DNA from: Polytrichum commune
Lineage: Eukaryota > Streptophyta > Polytrichopsida > Polytrichales > Polytrichaceae
Direction: 5' to 3'
DNA: 64,000 nt
Assembly (NCBI GenBank): GCA_950295325.1
Contig: OX485804.1
Span: 54,300,429-54,364,428, forward strand
The position numbers and the translations under genes were made by a program. The notes beneath the pieces were generated by a model. The model was not told the origin of the DNA, searched no databases, and was given only the letters and a program-made list of their open reading frames with translations. Positions 1-12,250 of the stretch are shown in pieces (within the stretch, counting starts at the first letter, position 1; each line of letters opens with the position of its first letter).

Positions 1-1319
1 AAAACAAATGTCCTCCTCCTCTCCTCCATTGCTTGCTAAAATTTTAGGTTCAAGCAAGCGAAAACTACAAGACAAATGAAGAGAAAAGAAGTGAAGAGAA
101 GAGAAGTCAATAGAAGTGAAGAGAATGGTCAAACTTGACTTTTTCCAAAAACTGCCTTTTTTTTTTAATTAAAAAAATCAGCACCTCCATTTTTTGGTGC
201 ATGGTCATTCTTCATGGTCCACATTCGGTTTACACCTAGTGAAGGGCCTATGAACCATGAAAACTAATATTTTAGTAACTCGGACCATGGAAGTCGTCCC
301 ATGAAGTCGTCCCACGCAAATAGGCCTCTTACGTGGGACGACTTCATGGTCCATAGTGTAAACCGCCCCTCAATCTAATAAAGACAAACCGAAAGATGTC
401 AACATGTAACTGGTTGGTCTTGGAAACACTAGGATCTCGACCATTATGCCCCAAAATCTCCTCAGACACTGATCACCCCTATATCTCCCACAAGGTGTTG
501 AACATTAATTACAATATCAATTCTACCACTACAAGCATATGAATCCTAGCCTCTACGCATTTGACATGCGTCAATGAGAAAGTGTCCCATGTCACTAGAA
601 AATACTCAAATCTATCAGTGGGGTAGATTTGCAGATTTCTCACCAACGATGGGCAACTATCTAGGACATGTATCGTTGGGAGCCTAGTAATTCATGGTGT
701 CTATGTAACTCATCCATTAGCAAGGTGATGGTAGCGAACTAATTTTATAGCCCAATTTTTTTTCAATACCAGATGGCATTTGACTCCAAAAATGGCATTA
801 AAGACCATGAATTAGTGTAATGAACTTCAATTGGGATGAATAGGCCCTCAACCTTGTAGGATAGTTGTGTTTACTGTAGCCCCCTTCATTCATGATGGGT
901 GAATTTACATAGATGTCACAAACCCCAAACCATATCTTAGTACTGCACCCATCGTATTACTATATTGTGAACATATTGTTGCATTCTCTTGAAAATCCAA
1001 ATACTCCCCTTTTACCAAGTCTTAAAATCTATATACAACAGTGCTCGTGGTGGTGATGGGAGTCATCGCAAGATGGACACATGTCCAACTAGCTTTCCAA
1101 AGAGAATGGGTCACAAGGTGCAAGCACAGTCAAGTGTACCAAGAATATGCTTTGGTATTCTATAAATTTTTGGGTCAAATGATTAGAAGTAGTAGCAAAG
1201 TGTTGTTTAAATTGGATTTTTTTTTTCATGGCAACCTCTATTGTTGTAGTAAATAATCAAACATATCAAGATGATATCCTCAAAACTTACCATTAAAACT
1301 GACGCTAAAAAGAAAATAG
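1..1319. other. Gene-free AT-rich DNA
   Basis: No frame here has plausible plant coding character or a recognisable domain; the short open frames begin at GTG or TTG and are not conserved-looking. The only structure I see is the small inverted repeat at 299-349, listed separately. Confidence 0.6.
299..349. repeat. Short perfect inverted repeat (hairpin)
   Basis: An 18-base arm (299-316, CCATGAAGTCGTCCCACG) is exactly complementary to 332-349, separated by 15 bases. A third, imperfect copy of the AAGTCGTCCC word lies just before it (291-300). It may be the remnant of a fold-back element. Confidence 0.7.
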
Positions 1320-1690
1320 CTAAATATGGTTTTGGACGTAAGTTCATGACCTTAAAATCATATTTAGTGTCACATGTGTAATAATGTCACTTACCCTATT
1401 CTTGAGGCGTATGCTAGGTTACACTAATGATTAACAACTTCACCATTAGTGTCACCTTATGACTTGGTGGTCAAGTGTGTTTACTAATATCTTGGCATGA
1501 GTATGTTCAAAAATGTTTTGAGGTGTATGTCTATGTCACACAATGAATTACATGTTGACTTATAATGTATACAAATCACACTTGCCATTAGTATGCTTGA
1601 GAATATCTTCCTCTTATAAACTCAAATTTAAACACATGACACTTGTCATTAGTATGCTCCAATGTATCCTCCCCTTGTCATCCTAAAACC
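1320..1690 (-). repeat. Dispersed repeat family A, copy 1 (inverted)
   Basis: Read on the minus strand this stretch matches parts of 28900-29290 and, more weakly, 6890-7060. Shared words include a 'gaggcgtatgctaggtta' block, 'atcttggcatgagtatgttca' type wording and 'agtatgcttgagaatatctt'. No coding capacity is visible. It looks like a decayed dispersed transposon fragment of unknown class. Confidence 0.6.
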
Positions 1691-2083
1691 ATACCACGGC
1701 ATATCATAACTTCCAACCATCATGGTGAAGCTCTATCCTTGCACATAATTAGTCCGTATTCTACTTTATCATGCATGTGAAATTTTGGAATTTTTCTGTA
1801 AGGTATGTGGCCCATTGTCGGCACTTTCAACACACAAAGAAATCCAGTTGTTGGGTCGGATTGAAAACTGTCTCCCTTTTGATAGCAACTATAAAGCATG
1901 GAGAGTGTCATTTTAAGATTTCAAAGTGGAGTCAAGATGCAGATTTCATAAACTGACACTTTGTACTACTAACGAAGATTTGAGAACTTCAAATGTACGA
2001 TGGTGGTGCATAAAGTTGCATTCAGGTTATGTGGTTGTTTTGGGTATGATCATCTCAACCCTTAAAAGATGTAGGGGTTCAAT

Positions 2084-2102
2084 ACACACACACACACACA
2101 CA
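2084..2102. repeat. (AC)n microsatellite
   Basis: An uninterrupted AC dinucleotide run of 19 bases. Confidence 0.95.
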
Positions 2103-5100
2103 ATTTTATGAGTCTCTCCAAGTTTTTAATGCTTTTGATTATTATTTGGGTTTAAATTATATCTAGTAAATACTCTTATGTCAAGGATAAAATTAAAATA
2201 GATAGGTATGTGACATTGATGATCCAAATTGAGAACATTAAGTTTTAAGAATAAATAAAGTTTAGACACACTTAGCTTAAAATGGAAGTATGTAGCTCAG
2301 ATACAAGTATTTGTGCTTGGAGAGGCCCAAATCGACCTCTTGGATGCTTAAGGGTTAAGTTAGAGGGTGCTACAAGCCTAAAACCGACACCCCACCCAAA
2401 CCCAATGCCCCAAACTCTTGCATAATAAGTACATATCGAAATTGAGAATGTTTTGTCACCTTATCATCAGGCTCTTGTGTTGGTTTTGGGTTATCAACCA
2501 ATAAAACTTTGAACCCTTGTAAGCTCAATGGCATGTTTACCCAAAAAAACCAATTAGGCCATGACTCTTGGGAATCCTTGAACTCTCATTGATTGAGAGT
2601 GTCATGGGCCCCCGCTTCAGATTTACATGAGGGTAGTTTTGGACTACAACCTATGAAAGAAAAAATCTACATGGAATCCACACAACAAGTATGGATAATG
2701 TTGGCCAAGATTGTAGGGGAAATTTCTGGGACTACTTTAGAAGGTAGGCCGGGTGGAATGTGTAGTGGGCCCTGGGAGACATCCCATGACAATTTGTTTT
2801 AAGTACATATTCTAATGATATTCATCTTTGACTCAAAATGTGATTGTTGGAGCTATTGTAGAAGGTTGCTTTCTTTAGAACTTTTGTGAAAAAAAATTCT
2901 ATTGTGCAATAAAAAAAATGATATTTTTCTAATTCATACAATATAAATAGAGCTTGAATGCTCAAAACTTGTTGAATTAACACATACAAACACCAATACA
3001 CAAACAAAGCTACAAACACTTTCTTTCTTCTATCCTTCATGATGCATTCTTATATCTAATCAAAATATTGTGAGGTCTCTTTAAGGTTACATTTGGATTT
3101 ACATTAAGGGCTTGTGCCCTCCAAAATTTTTGGAGCTATAATCCATGGACATATATGTAAATACTACAACATACATGGTAGTCATTAAGGACTATGGCCA
3201 TATGACAACAATGGATGGACACGTGAATTGAATGAAACTACCACATTGAATGTTAATTTTTATCTCTAAGCCTTAGGGCCCCCTTTTGTACATCTACCTT
3301 TACTTCAAAAAATAATAATAGCCTTTCTAGATGTAGACGCTTAGAGAAAAATAATACCTCTCCCTTATGTATACTATGTATGCTATTGCCTTAAATAATA
3401 CCCCTTCTTACACTCATGTTAATTTGTATGTGGTATGGAGAGTCCACCCCCGAGGTTTAGTGTAAATAGGCCCTACATAAGGCAGACTTTGGTGCAATGG
3501 AATCCCGTTTCAATTGCTTTATGAAATTGCTTTGAGGATAAATGACTTTGCAATCATTATTGGCTCTGCCAAATTTTGGCCTCAGGTGGACAACCAACTA
3601 GAATTGGCCACGTGGGGAGGATAACCATAGGGCATAGCACTCTATTGACCAACCACTTGTTGATTCATAATAAACATAAGGTACATGAAAACGACTAACC
3701 TCAACCTTTCAAAGCAGTTGAACATCCTACAAAATTTATGCATAATTAGAAGATCACCTAATTGAATGGGTCATTTTAATTGCTTGTGAGCAAGATAATA
3801 CCCCCCAAACAATTATACCCTTGCCGCACGTGGTTCCCATAAGTCACACTAAAACGTCAGCCCCGTGAATAATCATTCTCAGCTGAATAGTCAACATAAT
3901 GGACACAAACTAATAGAAGACAAACGCTGAAAACTTGACACTTTCATATATTAAGCAAGTTATCATTTAAAACTCCCAAATTGATGAGGCAAGTGGCAAG
4001 CTACAACCTTCATTTGGATTCGATAACCATCTTGTACTAATCGCATGTTTCATTTCTACGGCAAGTGGGCTAGTTGGGAAAGATAAGCATTGAAGACCCG
4101 ACCCATCTACCTCATAACTCATGTCGTGAATTTCATTGGCATTTAGAGAGGCACGCCCGAGGAGCTCGGGAGAAGCCTCGTTGTCTACTAGTGGCCCGGG
4201 TACGATTGAAATGGGAGAGGGGAGGGGAAGGGCGGGGAAGCATGAATGAATGATGACATACTCATGAAGAACTGAGGCCAGCAGTCGCTATGTAAGGAGG
4301 TTGGAAGTGAGAAAGCACAATGTCCCGGTAGGTACTTCATCTCTTGTGCTGCTCCCTTTCTACTCCATGGCGAGCTCAATAAGTACTGGGAGGCTTCAAT
4401 AGCCCGCACAGAGAGGGGCCCAGAGCCTTAAATTCGCCCACATCAACACCTTCAATATTGTACGCAAGTATGTTATAAAGTTCAAGAGCCTCGAGCAGCT
4501 AAACTTACCTTTCTGCAGGCACATGTAAAAAGGAAAGAGGGTGTGCCAAAGCAGTGTCCCTTATTCGTCAATAATTAGCTCAGTTTCTTTCAATACAAAA
4601 AAATGTGGAATTTTTTTCCATGACATCATTATGAAGTGTAACTCTCTCTCTCTCACCTTTTCTTTTTTATACTCTTACACTCAACTTTTTAAGGGGTAGA
4701 GACAACTGGGGCTCAGTCTGTAGTCGATATAAATGAAACAACCCAATGCACAGGTCTATCTCAAAAACCCCTGTCGAATAACTCCACTGCCAAGGGTAAA
4801 CACTCGGTGAGGCTGATTAATGTTATGGTAAACCTATGACGATGAAAATTAAGCCTCAGTACCACGAGCAACAAACAAAGTGCAAAGTCATGTTGCCTTT
4901 GTTCATTTTGAAAGATATTGCATATTTTTAGTACCTTCTTGAACCAATGACGAATTTCTTGACAAGTTCCAAATAAGCCTCACGAAATGTTTCCATCCAA
5001 ATAATCAGATTTTATGTCACTCAAGTGATGACCCAGGTCAATCCTAGAGTATAAGTAGCACCCTCTAATTTCTTGCGTGGAAGTTCTTTGGCCACTGCCA

Positions 5101-5600
5101 GGAGCCAATTTTGTGAATGGGCATGAGCAGTTGACTAGTCACTTCCTTCATCTACGCTTGTCTGCCACAATGAGCTTGTTTTACGAGAATTATTGTTAGG
5201 CACCTGCATTAGGTTTTCCTCTCGGAAGTACATCTAGGACCAAAAACAAAACAAACAACAACTTGTCAATTCTTAGAACATCGAGTCTCACATATTATTG
5301 TGATGCTGAAAGGGCTCCGCATGCGACACATCAAAACGGAGTTCGACAATTGATGCAATTCTTTCAATTTATGATGATCCTGTCGAAAGGCAGGATACGT
5401 TTGTAATCTCAAGAACACTTGTCCACTTGTAAGATCTTAAACGGATGCTCAAGTGCAAATTTAATTTACACAAGCTTTGTTGTCAGAGAAATTGTACAAA
5501 CCGGTACTAGACAAGTTGTTGTGGCCTCAGCATAACACACTCCAGCATGAGAATTCAAAATGAATAGTGTAAACACCTGCTAATTATATTATATTTTTAT

Positions 5601-5625
5601 TGTGTGTGTGTGTGTGTGTGTGTGT
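5601..5625. repeat. (TG)n microsatellite
   Basis: An uninterrupted TG run of about 25 bases; the open frame that crosses it (Cys-Val repeats) is an artefact of the repeat. Confidence 0.95.
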
Positions 5626-6640
5626 TTGGGGATTGGCATCTCAATTTTGTAAAGAAGCTCCTACATCAAGTCTGGGAGCTGCCAAGTAAAATAGAGCAAG
5701 ATTCACAACAACAAACCAAAAACAAAAAACAAAAAAAACATAAACATAAACAAAAAGAAGAAGAAGAAGAAAGGTGTATCATGTTGTGAGAAGGCACACT
5801 ACTAGCATACAAGTTGCAGAACACAAGCCTTGAGCAACTAAAAGTTTTACAAATCTATCACAGGGATGAACCAAGATTTTTCAGTTGCTCACGACGAGTG
5901 CTCCGAAACTCGAACATATTTGTAAAATTCCAGTTGTGCAAAACGTGTGCTAAGGGACTCTGGTAGATTCATAGAAAAAAATTGAGTTGCAAGATGTGAG
6001 CTCTGTCTGGTAGTGGTAGTAGAATGGCCACATGGCTGTTGTAACTGTGAGTGATTTCAAGATTAGAATCCCATTCCTGTTGCTAAAGTGAATGTAGATG
6101 CGGTTTTGGGTGGGGGCTCTAAAACTTAGTCACCAATGATAAAAAGGCCAGGACAGTACAAGCGAAGCTTGGGTTGTCGGATGTAAGCTACTGAGTGGAG
6201 GACAAAAGGCCTGTGCGTGTGTGTCTCATGGGAGATGGGACTCATGGGGCCCGGGGGGCGTGGCATGGCATGGGCGTTTTGTGAGGTAAGTTAAAGATTC
6301 GATTGATGGACGAGGAATCGAATCCGCTGGCCCACTGCCAATGTGGCTGTGATGACACGAAGGCTCGTGACGCCTGTCAGGACTAGACTCAGTAGCAATA
6401 TCATGAAACGAGACACTGCCCGGGGACATTTTTGGGCACAATCGGTCAAAACCCTACTGTCTCCATGTCCAACTGCTCACATGTTGTGGTCTTCCTGTTT
6501 TTCTTCACTAATTTGAGTTATATTCTAGACATTCCTATAAAACGATTGGGAATTTTCCTTTAGTCTTGAACTTGAACTAATCACTTCTCAAGCTCACCCG
6601 GTTAGTCTGTAACTAGCGATCGGTTCGCCCCGTTCATTGG

Positions 6641-7065
6641 AATGAGACGCTTCGTTCACATTGTATGCCGTTTATGGTATTGAGTGTCACGCACATTATT
6701 GGCGAACAATCTAAACTACACATTTAGAGGTCTCAAAGTGTCAACATGATATTATTTGTCAACGTGATTGAGTTTTAGTAGTACATGATGATTTACATTA
6801 TGGCATTTGGCATAGCACATGGAGATATTTGAGATGGTAGTATGACTTTTTAATATGCAAGGTGAAGATAGTATCGAGCACACAAATGTCAAGTGTCATC
6901 TCTTTACAATTTAGTATGCAAGACAAGGATACTCTTGAGCATATTAACGCCAAGTGTCATTTTTGCACATTTTTTGTCAACTTAAAGACCATTGTATAAT
7001 ATAAGCATACATCTCATGAATATACTCATGCCAAAATATTAGTAAGTACATTTAACTAGGATTTA
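6641..7065 (+). repeat. Dispersed repeat family A, copy 2
   Basis: This shares an ordered series of words with 28490-29200: a CCC-ATTCATT start, 'tatggtat.gagtgtca.gcaca', 'ctaaac...agaggtc.aaa', 'agtatgcaagacaaggata', and 'actcatgccaa.atatta'. The two copies run in the same direction. Identity is moderate, so the insertion is old. No coding frame survives. Confidence 0.65.
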
Positions 7066-7179
7066 GGGATGTGCAAATGGACGTAATGCAGCCTCTAGCC
7101 GTCACGTCTGGGTGTGACACCTAGAGGACGATACTCTACTCATAATTTTATATACCATGAGGTGTTTATTTTACAATGT

Positions 7180-7600
7180 CACCACAAAGTCAACTGATAC
7201 GGTAGCAATCAACTCTACAATCAATTGCACATAAGTAATCGGCCTCCAATCGACTACTCATGGGAGTAGTCTATTGGACATAAGCAGTTGCCTTCTAGTC
7301 GACTATTCACAATTGCAGTCAATTGTATATGAGTAATCGCCCTCCAGTGGACTTCTATTGGGAGCCGTCGACTATGCAAGTTGACTATTACAATAGAAAT
7401 TGACTGCACATAAGCAATTGGCAATCAAGTCGATTGCTTATTTGAGCAGTCAACTAGGACGTTGATTGCACATGTGAGTGATCGTCTCCCTAGTCAACTT
7501 CCATAGTAGCAATTGACCTTCTGTAGTTGACTACACGTAAGTAGTTGGCTCTCTAGTCAGTTGTTTCCATTAGTAATCAATTAGGGAATTGACTCCATAT
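7180..7600. repeat. Diverged tandem repeat rich in GTCGAC/CAATTG words
   Basis: About six degenerate units of roughly 50-75 bases. Each has a CAATTG(A/C) word, then 'cacataagtaatcg', then 'ccTCTAGTCGACTA' and often a short self-complementary piece such as 'ctactcatgggagtag'. The units vary in length and are strongly diverged. The open frames across it carry stops. Nothing identifies a function. Confidence 0.65.
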
Positions 7601-9089
7601 GTGGATGGGCATATGAATGTAGGGAACATGAAATGGAAAAAGGAAAAGAGCCAACATTTGTTTGTATTCCGGGGGGGGGGGGGATCATAATAAAGGATTG
7701 ATGAATATACAAAAAAGTTATAAACAAGTTCATGTCAGTGATACATGCCTACTAAGTCTATGAAAAACCTCGCTTAGAAAGTCGTAAAAAACTAAACAAA
7801 CTTAATATTATCATTGACCGTAGATCTCCAGCAATCCACGGGCTCATGCCACCTCACGTGGTCAATGCGGCTCCCTATAGTCACTTTGCACAAAACGTCA
7901 AGGGTCATGGTCCAAAATTTATAACCCTCCCCACTGTACAGAATTAAGTCGTGACCTTGGTCATAAAGTTGCGATGTAACTTTGCCGACCGTAAAACTTG
8001 CGGCCTCCTTTGTGTAATAATTAGGCCGATCTTGATGTCTCCTTCTTTGGATCCCAAACAACTCGGGTGCCACCCACCGTCTCTCTTTTCATTTTTCCTT
8101 GGCATTATTGGTTTTCACATGTCATAATGATTCAACATTCTCACCCATGTACGACATGCACTCCCAATCACACACTCAAATTTTCAGGCTTCCATCCGAC
8201 TCCCAATGGGGCATAATATTGTTTATGGAAAGATCGTTGTATTGCACATTTCCATTGTGCGATACTGACATGATCCATACCAAAACCCATGATAACTATA
8301 CCCTCTTCTTCTGGAACCTTTCAATGTAGTCCCATCATTGCCATTCAGTTGGACCCATCAACATGACATTGTCATCTCAGATCTACATTTGTTATTGAGT
8401 TCCTCCGTTTCATCAAAGTGTAAAACACGCATTGGTCTCATTATTGATCAACCAAAACTTGATGAAGCCAAGATGCAAGTTCTTTAAAACAAATACCTCA
8501 CCACTAGCTTGAATCCAAGATCACTATATTTGTTAATTTGAGACTTTCTCTTGTCTCCAATTAATATATGGACCACAACAACATGGTCTAATGTTTGGGT
8601 CGTCCTACCTAAACCATCTTGATATGAGTTCTTAATTGGGTTCTTGATATGAACACCCGCTTCAAAGTATTTGCATCTTACAACATTCTTCCAAATATGT
8701 GTGATTTTATCCATGTTCTTATATTTGTAATTGTCTCAAAATGCCAAAAAAATCCCAAATTAACAAATATAGTGATCAAGCTAATGTAATACTAGAAGGT
8801 GTAGAAGGTAGAACATTAGATTGCTTGTAGTGAATATAATATGTAATGAAAGAGGCATGAGAAACAATAAGGCTAGAATTAAGCCACAACAATGGTCCTA
8901 GAGGGATAAGAATTATCCCATATTGTTTGCATTTACCAAGGAAAGAAGAAAAGCAATAAAAAACAAAGCAAGGAGAGTATGAGACCATCTCACTCCAAGC
9001 ATTGTTCATATGCCTTTGAGTATGTGTTCTTGCTTGTACATTCTCAACTCTAGTCTTCCAATAGGTTATGGGCCCACGTATGCAAGTGA
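7601..9089. other. Gene-free DNA with a G13 homopolymer
   Basis: A run of 13 G lies at 7671-7683. Several 75-95-codon frames occur on both strands (for example minus strand 7792-8073), but none has a domain, plausible splice context or codon bias I can recognise, so I leave them uncalled. Confidence 0.5.
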
Positions 9090-10640
9090 AGGGCTTATTT
9101 GATTGCTTCGAGGTTGCAGAGTAGATCTTGAGGGGTTGGCGCTTTGGAGCTTCAAAGCATTGGAGGTGTCCGAGGGCGCATTTGGTTGTTGTAAGTGTTT
9201 ATTTGTCTTTCTTTTTTTGCTTAAATATATGCTTGATGTAAGAGCATGTGACTTGAGTCAGGTGTGGAAATGTTTAGACTTTAGAAGCATTTGACTTGAA
9301 TATTTTGAGCGTTCAAGAGCTTATTTGACAACTTCAAAGGTGTTTAGACTCCAAGAGCACATGTTTGAAAGGTTTGAATGTTCAAAAGTTTATTTGAGAG
9401 GTTTGGATGTATTTAGACTTCCAAACATATGACTTGAATGGTTTACAGCTTATTTGTCAAGCTTGAGTGTTGTAAGGTTTGCTTAAAACCATTTAAGGTG
9501 TTTTGAGTTGAAAGAAGTATTGTTTGAGTGTCTTGAGATGTAGAAGATTTGACTTAAGGTATTTGAGAGTGTAAGGCACATTTGACAAAAAGAATGCATT
9601 CATTTGGATGAAACAAGATCTAACCTAAGTGATTGGAGAGTGCAAAGGGCACATTTGAGAGAAAATACATTTATTTGAATGAAACAATATTTAACTTGAA
9701 TGATTGGAGACTGCAAAAGGGGCATTTGGGAAAAAATGCATTCAATTGAGCAAAACAAGTTCTAACATGAATTATTAAAAAGTTTTAATACACATTTAAG
9801 AGTAAGCGAACTCATTTTAGGTGCGAAAGATCATACTTGAATGATTAGAATTTGTTTGGCACTTTGGAGAGGAAGTGGACTCATTTTAGGTGCGAGAGAC
9901 CTGACTTGAGTTTTTAGAGTATCTTTAGGCAATTTGGAGAGAAAGTGGATTCATTTGAGGTGAAAAAATCTAACTTGAGAAATTTAATAATTCTAGGGCA
10001 TATTTGAGAGCAAAAACTTATATTTGTGGTGAACTAGATTTGATTTGAATGATTTGAGAGTCCAAAAGCCCATATGACACCACGAGAGCATTTTTGAGTT
10101 GAAATGGACCTTATTTGAGTAAACTGGAGTCAAAGCACAAAGGTTGAAAGCAAATGAGTTCATTGGAGATTGAAAAGGTGTTATTCGAATGCATTGAGTT
10201 GCATTGATACATATAAAGAGAGCTAGGGGATGTATTTAAATTTGAGTTGAGTGTTTGAGGGCTTCTTTGAGGGCATTGAATGTATTTGGAATTTGAAATG
10301 ATCTGACTTGGATCATTGAGTGTTGAAATGCTTACTTGGGAGATAGGCTAGCCATTTGAGCTCAAGAAGAGCATACTTGAGTGTTGTAGATAATTTGAGT
10401 GTTGGAAAGCACATTTGAGGAATAAGGCTAATCATTTGAGGTCAAAAAGAGCATAATTGAGTGTTTCAAGTGTTTCAAGTGTCATTTGAAAGTGAGGCTT
10501 ATAATCTGCCCTCAAGTACATTTGACTTCATTGGTTTGAGGATAAAAATGTTTTATTTAAGGTGTTGAGGTACAAAAGTACATTAGTGGTGCATTTTAGG
10601 TCATGAGGACCTGATTTGCAAGTTTTAAACGTACAAACTC
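9090..10640. repeat. Long degenerate TTTGAG/TTTGAA-rich repeat block
   Basis: Some 1.5 kb is built from the recurring words ATTTGAG, ACTTGAAT, AAGAGCA, AGTGTT and CATTTGA in loosely periodic order (spacing about 35-65 bases), with no sharp unit. It ends directly before the Copia-type gag relic starting at 10657. It may therefore be the element's untranslated leader or LTR, expanded by slippage. No coding frame is credible. Confidence 0.6.
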
Positions 10641-10656
10641 ATTTTTCAAACAAAAA

Positions 10657-11935
10657 ATGGCATATCTTAAGAGCAAAGGGACTAAAATCATGAACAAGTT
10701 CCACAAAAAGAAATTTAGCCTTTGGAAGTTCAAAATGGAGATGGTTTTGGCTTCTATGGGCCTTTAGGATACTGTGGACGGGTCAAAGGAGACTCCACCT
10801 TCCAATGCAGATTCCAAAGTATTGAAGGAGTACCAAAGGCGCATCAAAAAGGCCATGTTTATCACCGGCCTCAACTTGATGGACAATCAACTTGCGCACA
10901 TGAAGAGTTACAAAGGCATGGCGGAGGCATGGAAGACCCTTTGCAACATTCACAAAACAAGGGGTTTATCCAACATCCTCTTCATTCGGCAAAATTAAGT
11001 TCTTTACGTACAAGTTGCAAAAGGGTGACAACTTGTTGGACCACGTCAACAAGGTAAAAATGCTTGCAGATCAACTCGAGTGTTTGGCGGTACTTGTGTG
11101 AGAGGAAAACATAGTCATGATTTTTCTCGAGAGTTTGTTGGCGTCATATGAGTATTTAATCACCGCCTTGAAGAAGATGCCAATGAAGGAGTTGACGATG
11201 AAGTATGTGACAACATGTTTGATGCATGAGATGTCAAAGCGCTAGGAGAAAGAATCCCAAGGCAAAGACATGGCGATGACATCGCATCAAAGTAAAGCGG
11301 ACGATTCACCTTCATGACAAGGCGTAAGAATGTGCTTCTATTGCGGCAAACCGGGCCACATTGCGCGGTTTTGCTACAAAGCAAATGACAAGGAAGAAGA
11401 GAATGCCAAAATGCAAAGAACGAGGACAAATTCGCATTTGTAACGCAACACGGAGTTTATTTGTGGATCGTTTGCAAATGGATCATGGATTCGGGAACCA
11501 CAAAATACATGACTTTGCATAAGGTGACATTTGACACCTATAAGATAGTTTGTCTACACAACGTGCGTTTGGATGATGATAGTGTGGCCGAAGCTATCGG
11601 AATAGGGTCCAATGTTGTTGGAGTTGAAACGAAAGGCAAAATACATAAAATTCACATCACAGATGTGCTTCATGTGCCGAAGTTGCAAGCCAACTTGCTC
11701 TCAGTGAGCAAGCTTTTGTCGAATGGATTGAAGACGCATTTTCACGTAACAAATGCATTGTGGGAGGTGTGAACGGCAATGTGGTTGCAATACCTCGATG
11801 TGGAGGGAATATGTACCAAATGATAGATGCGGAACGGATGGGGCCAACTTCGTGTGTTCACGTGTGGGAGGCGGTCTAGTGGAGTTTTGGCACTGCGAAC
11901 TAAGACATTTGAATGTGTTGTACGAGGCCAAATGA
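10657..11935 (+). pseudogene. Ty1/Copia gag-protease relic, truncated before integrase
   Basis: The ATG at 10657 opens a Copia-type gag frame (words FSLWKFKMEMVLASMGL, then a TAG). The frame continues after the stop with DTVDG, a UBN2-like helical region (EAWKTLCNIHKTRGLSN) and more stops near 10996, 11099 and 11242. A CCHC zinc knuckle lies at 11333-11377 (C-x2-C-x4-H-x4-C). A protease region follows with the catalytic DSG at about 11487 and the typical VLHVP/NLLSVSKLL stretch near 11668-11710. After a frameshift near 11770 a GAG-pre-integrase remnant reads FWHCELRHLNVLYEAK and stops. Integrase, reverse transcriptase and RNase H are absent. Several stops and at least one frameshift make it dead. 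It encodes structural and processing proteins in intact relatives. Confidence 0.88.
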
Positions 11936-12250
11936 AGTGTAATAGGGTCCTTTAGCTCCCCCTTTATATAGTTTTCAAAATCTAAAATTAACCTAAATTA
12001 CAGTCGGATCCTCATGTTTACTAAATTTAGCCATGGAATGTTGATACAGTCTAAATTTGGTAATTGTGATCTACCAATTTAAGATTTGTGTCCAACCGTT
12101 TCTCAACATCTAGTTTCCGTCGACCTTAAGCGGTTTAAGTAGTTTCCTAACTCTTTTTTAAAGTCTCCTGCTCTAGTCTTTAAGTCCTAAGTCTAGGGTC
12201 TTCAACTCTTTAAGTAAGACTAGCTAGTTTATCAACATTCCACATTATTT
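11933..12250 (+). repeat. LTR-like segment abutting the Copia relic
   Basis: Directly after the gag-pre-integrase remnant the sequence becomes non-coding and starts TGAAGTGTAATAGGG. A similar start, TGAAGTGTATTAGGG followed by CCTTTTATA-type wording, is at 62102. TG is the usual first dinucleotide of an LTR, so this may be a 3' LTR fused to an internally deleted element. I could not define its far end. Confidence 0.4.

Larger units (their letters stand above)
1691..6640. other. Gene-free intergenic region
   Basis: I find no convincing gene. It contains a CA and a TG microsatellite (listed) and two locally GC-richer islands (about 4140-4400 and 6220-6440) whose open frames show no domain. A segment near 4440-4530 reads with a weak leucine-rich flavour on the plus strand but is too short and unsupported to call. 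Confidence 0.5.

Noticed and set aside
4440..4540. Leucine-rich-repeat-like reading (KYVIKFKSLEQLNLPFCRH)
   Set aside because: It is about 30 codons without neighbouring repeats or splice support; chance cannot be excluded.
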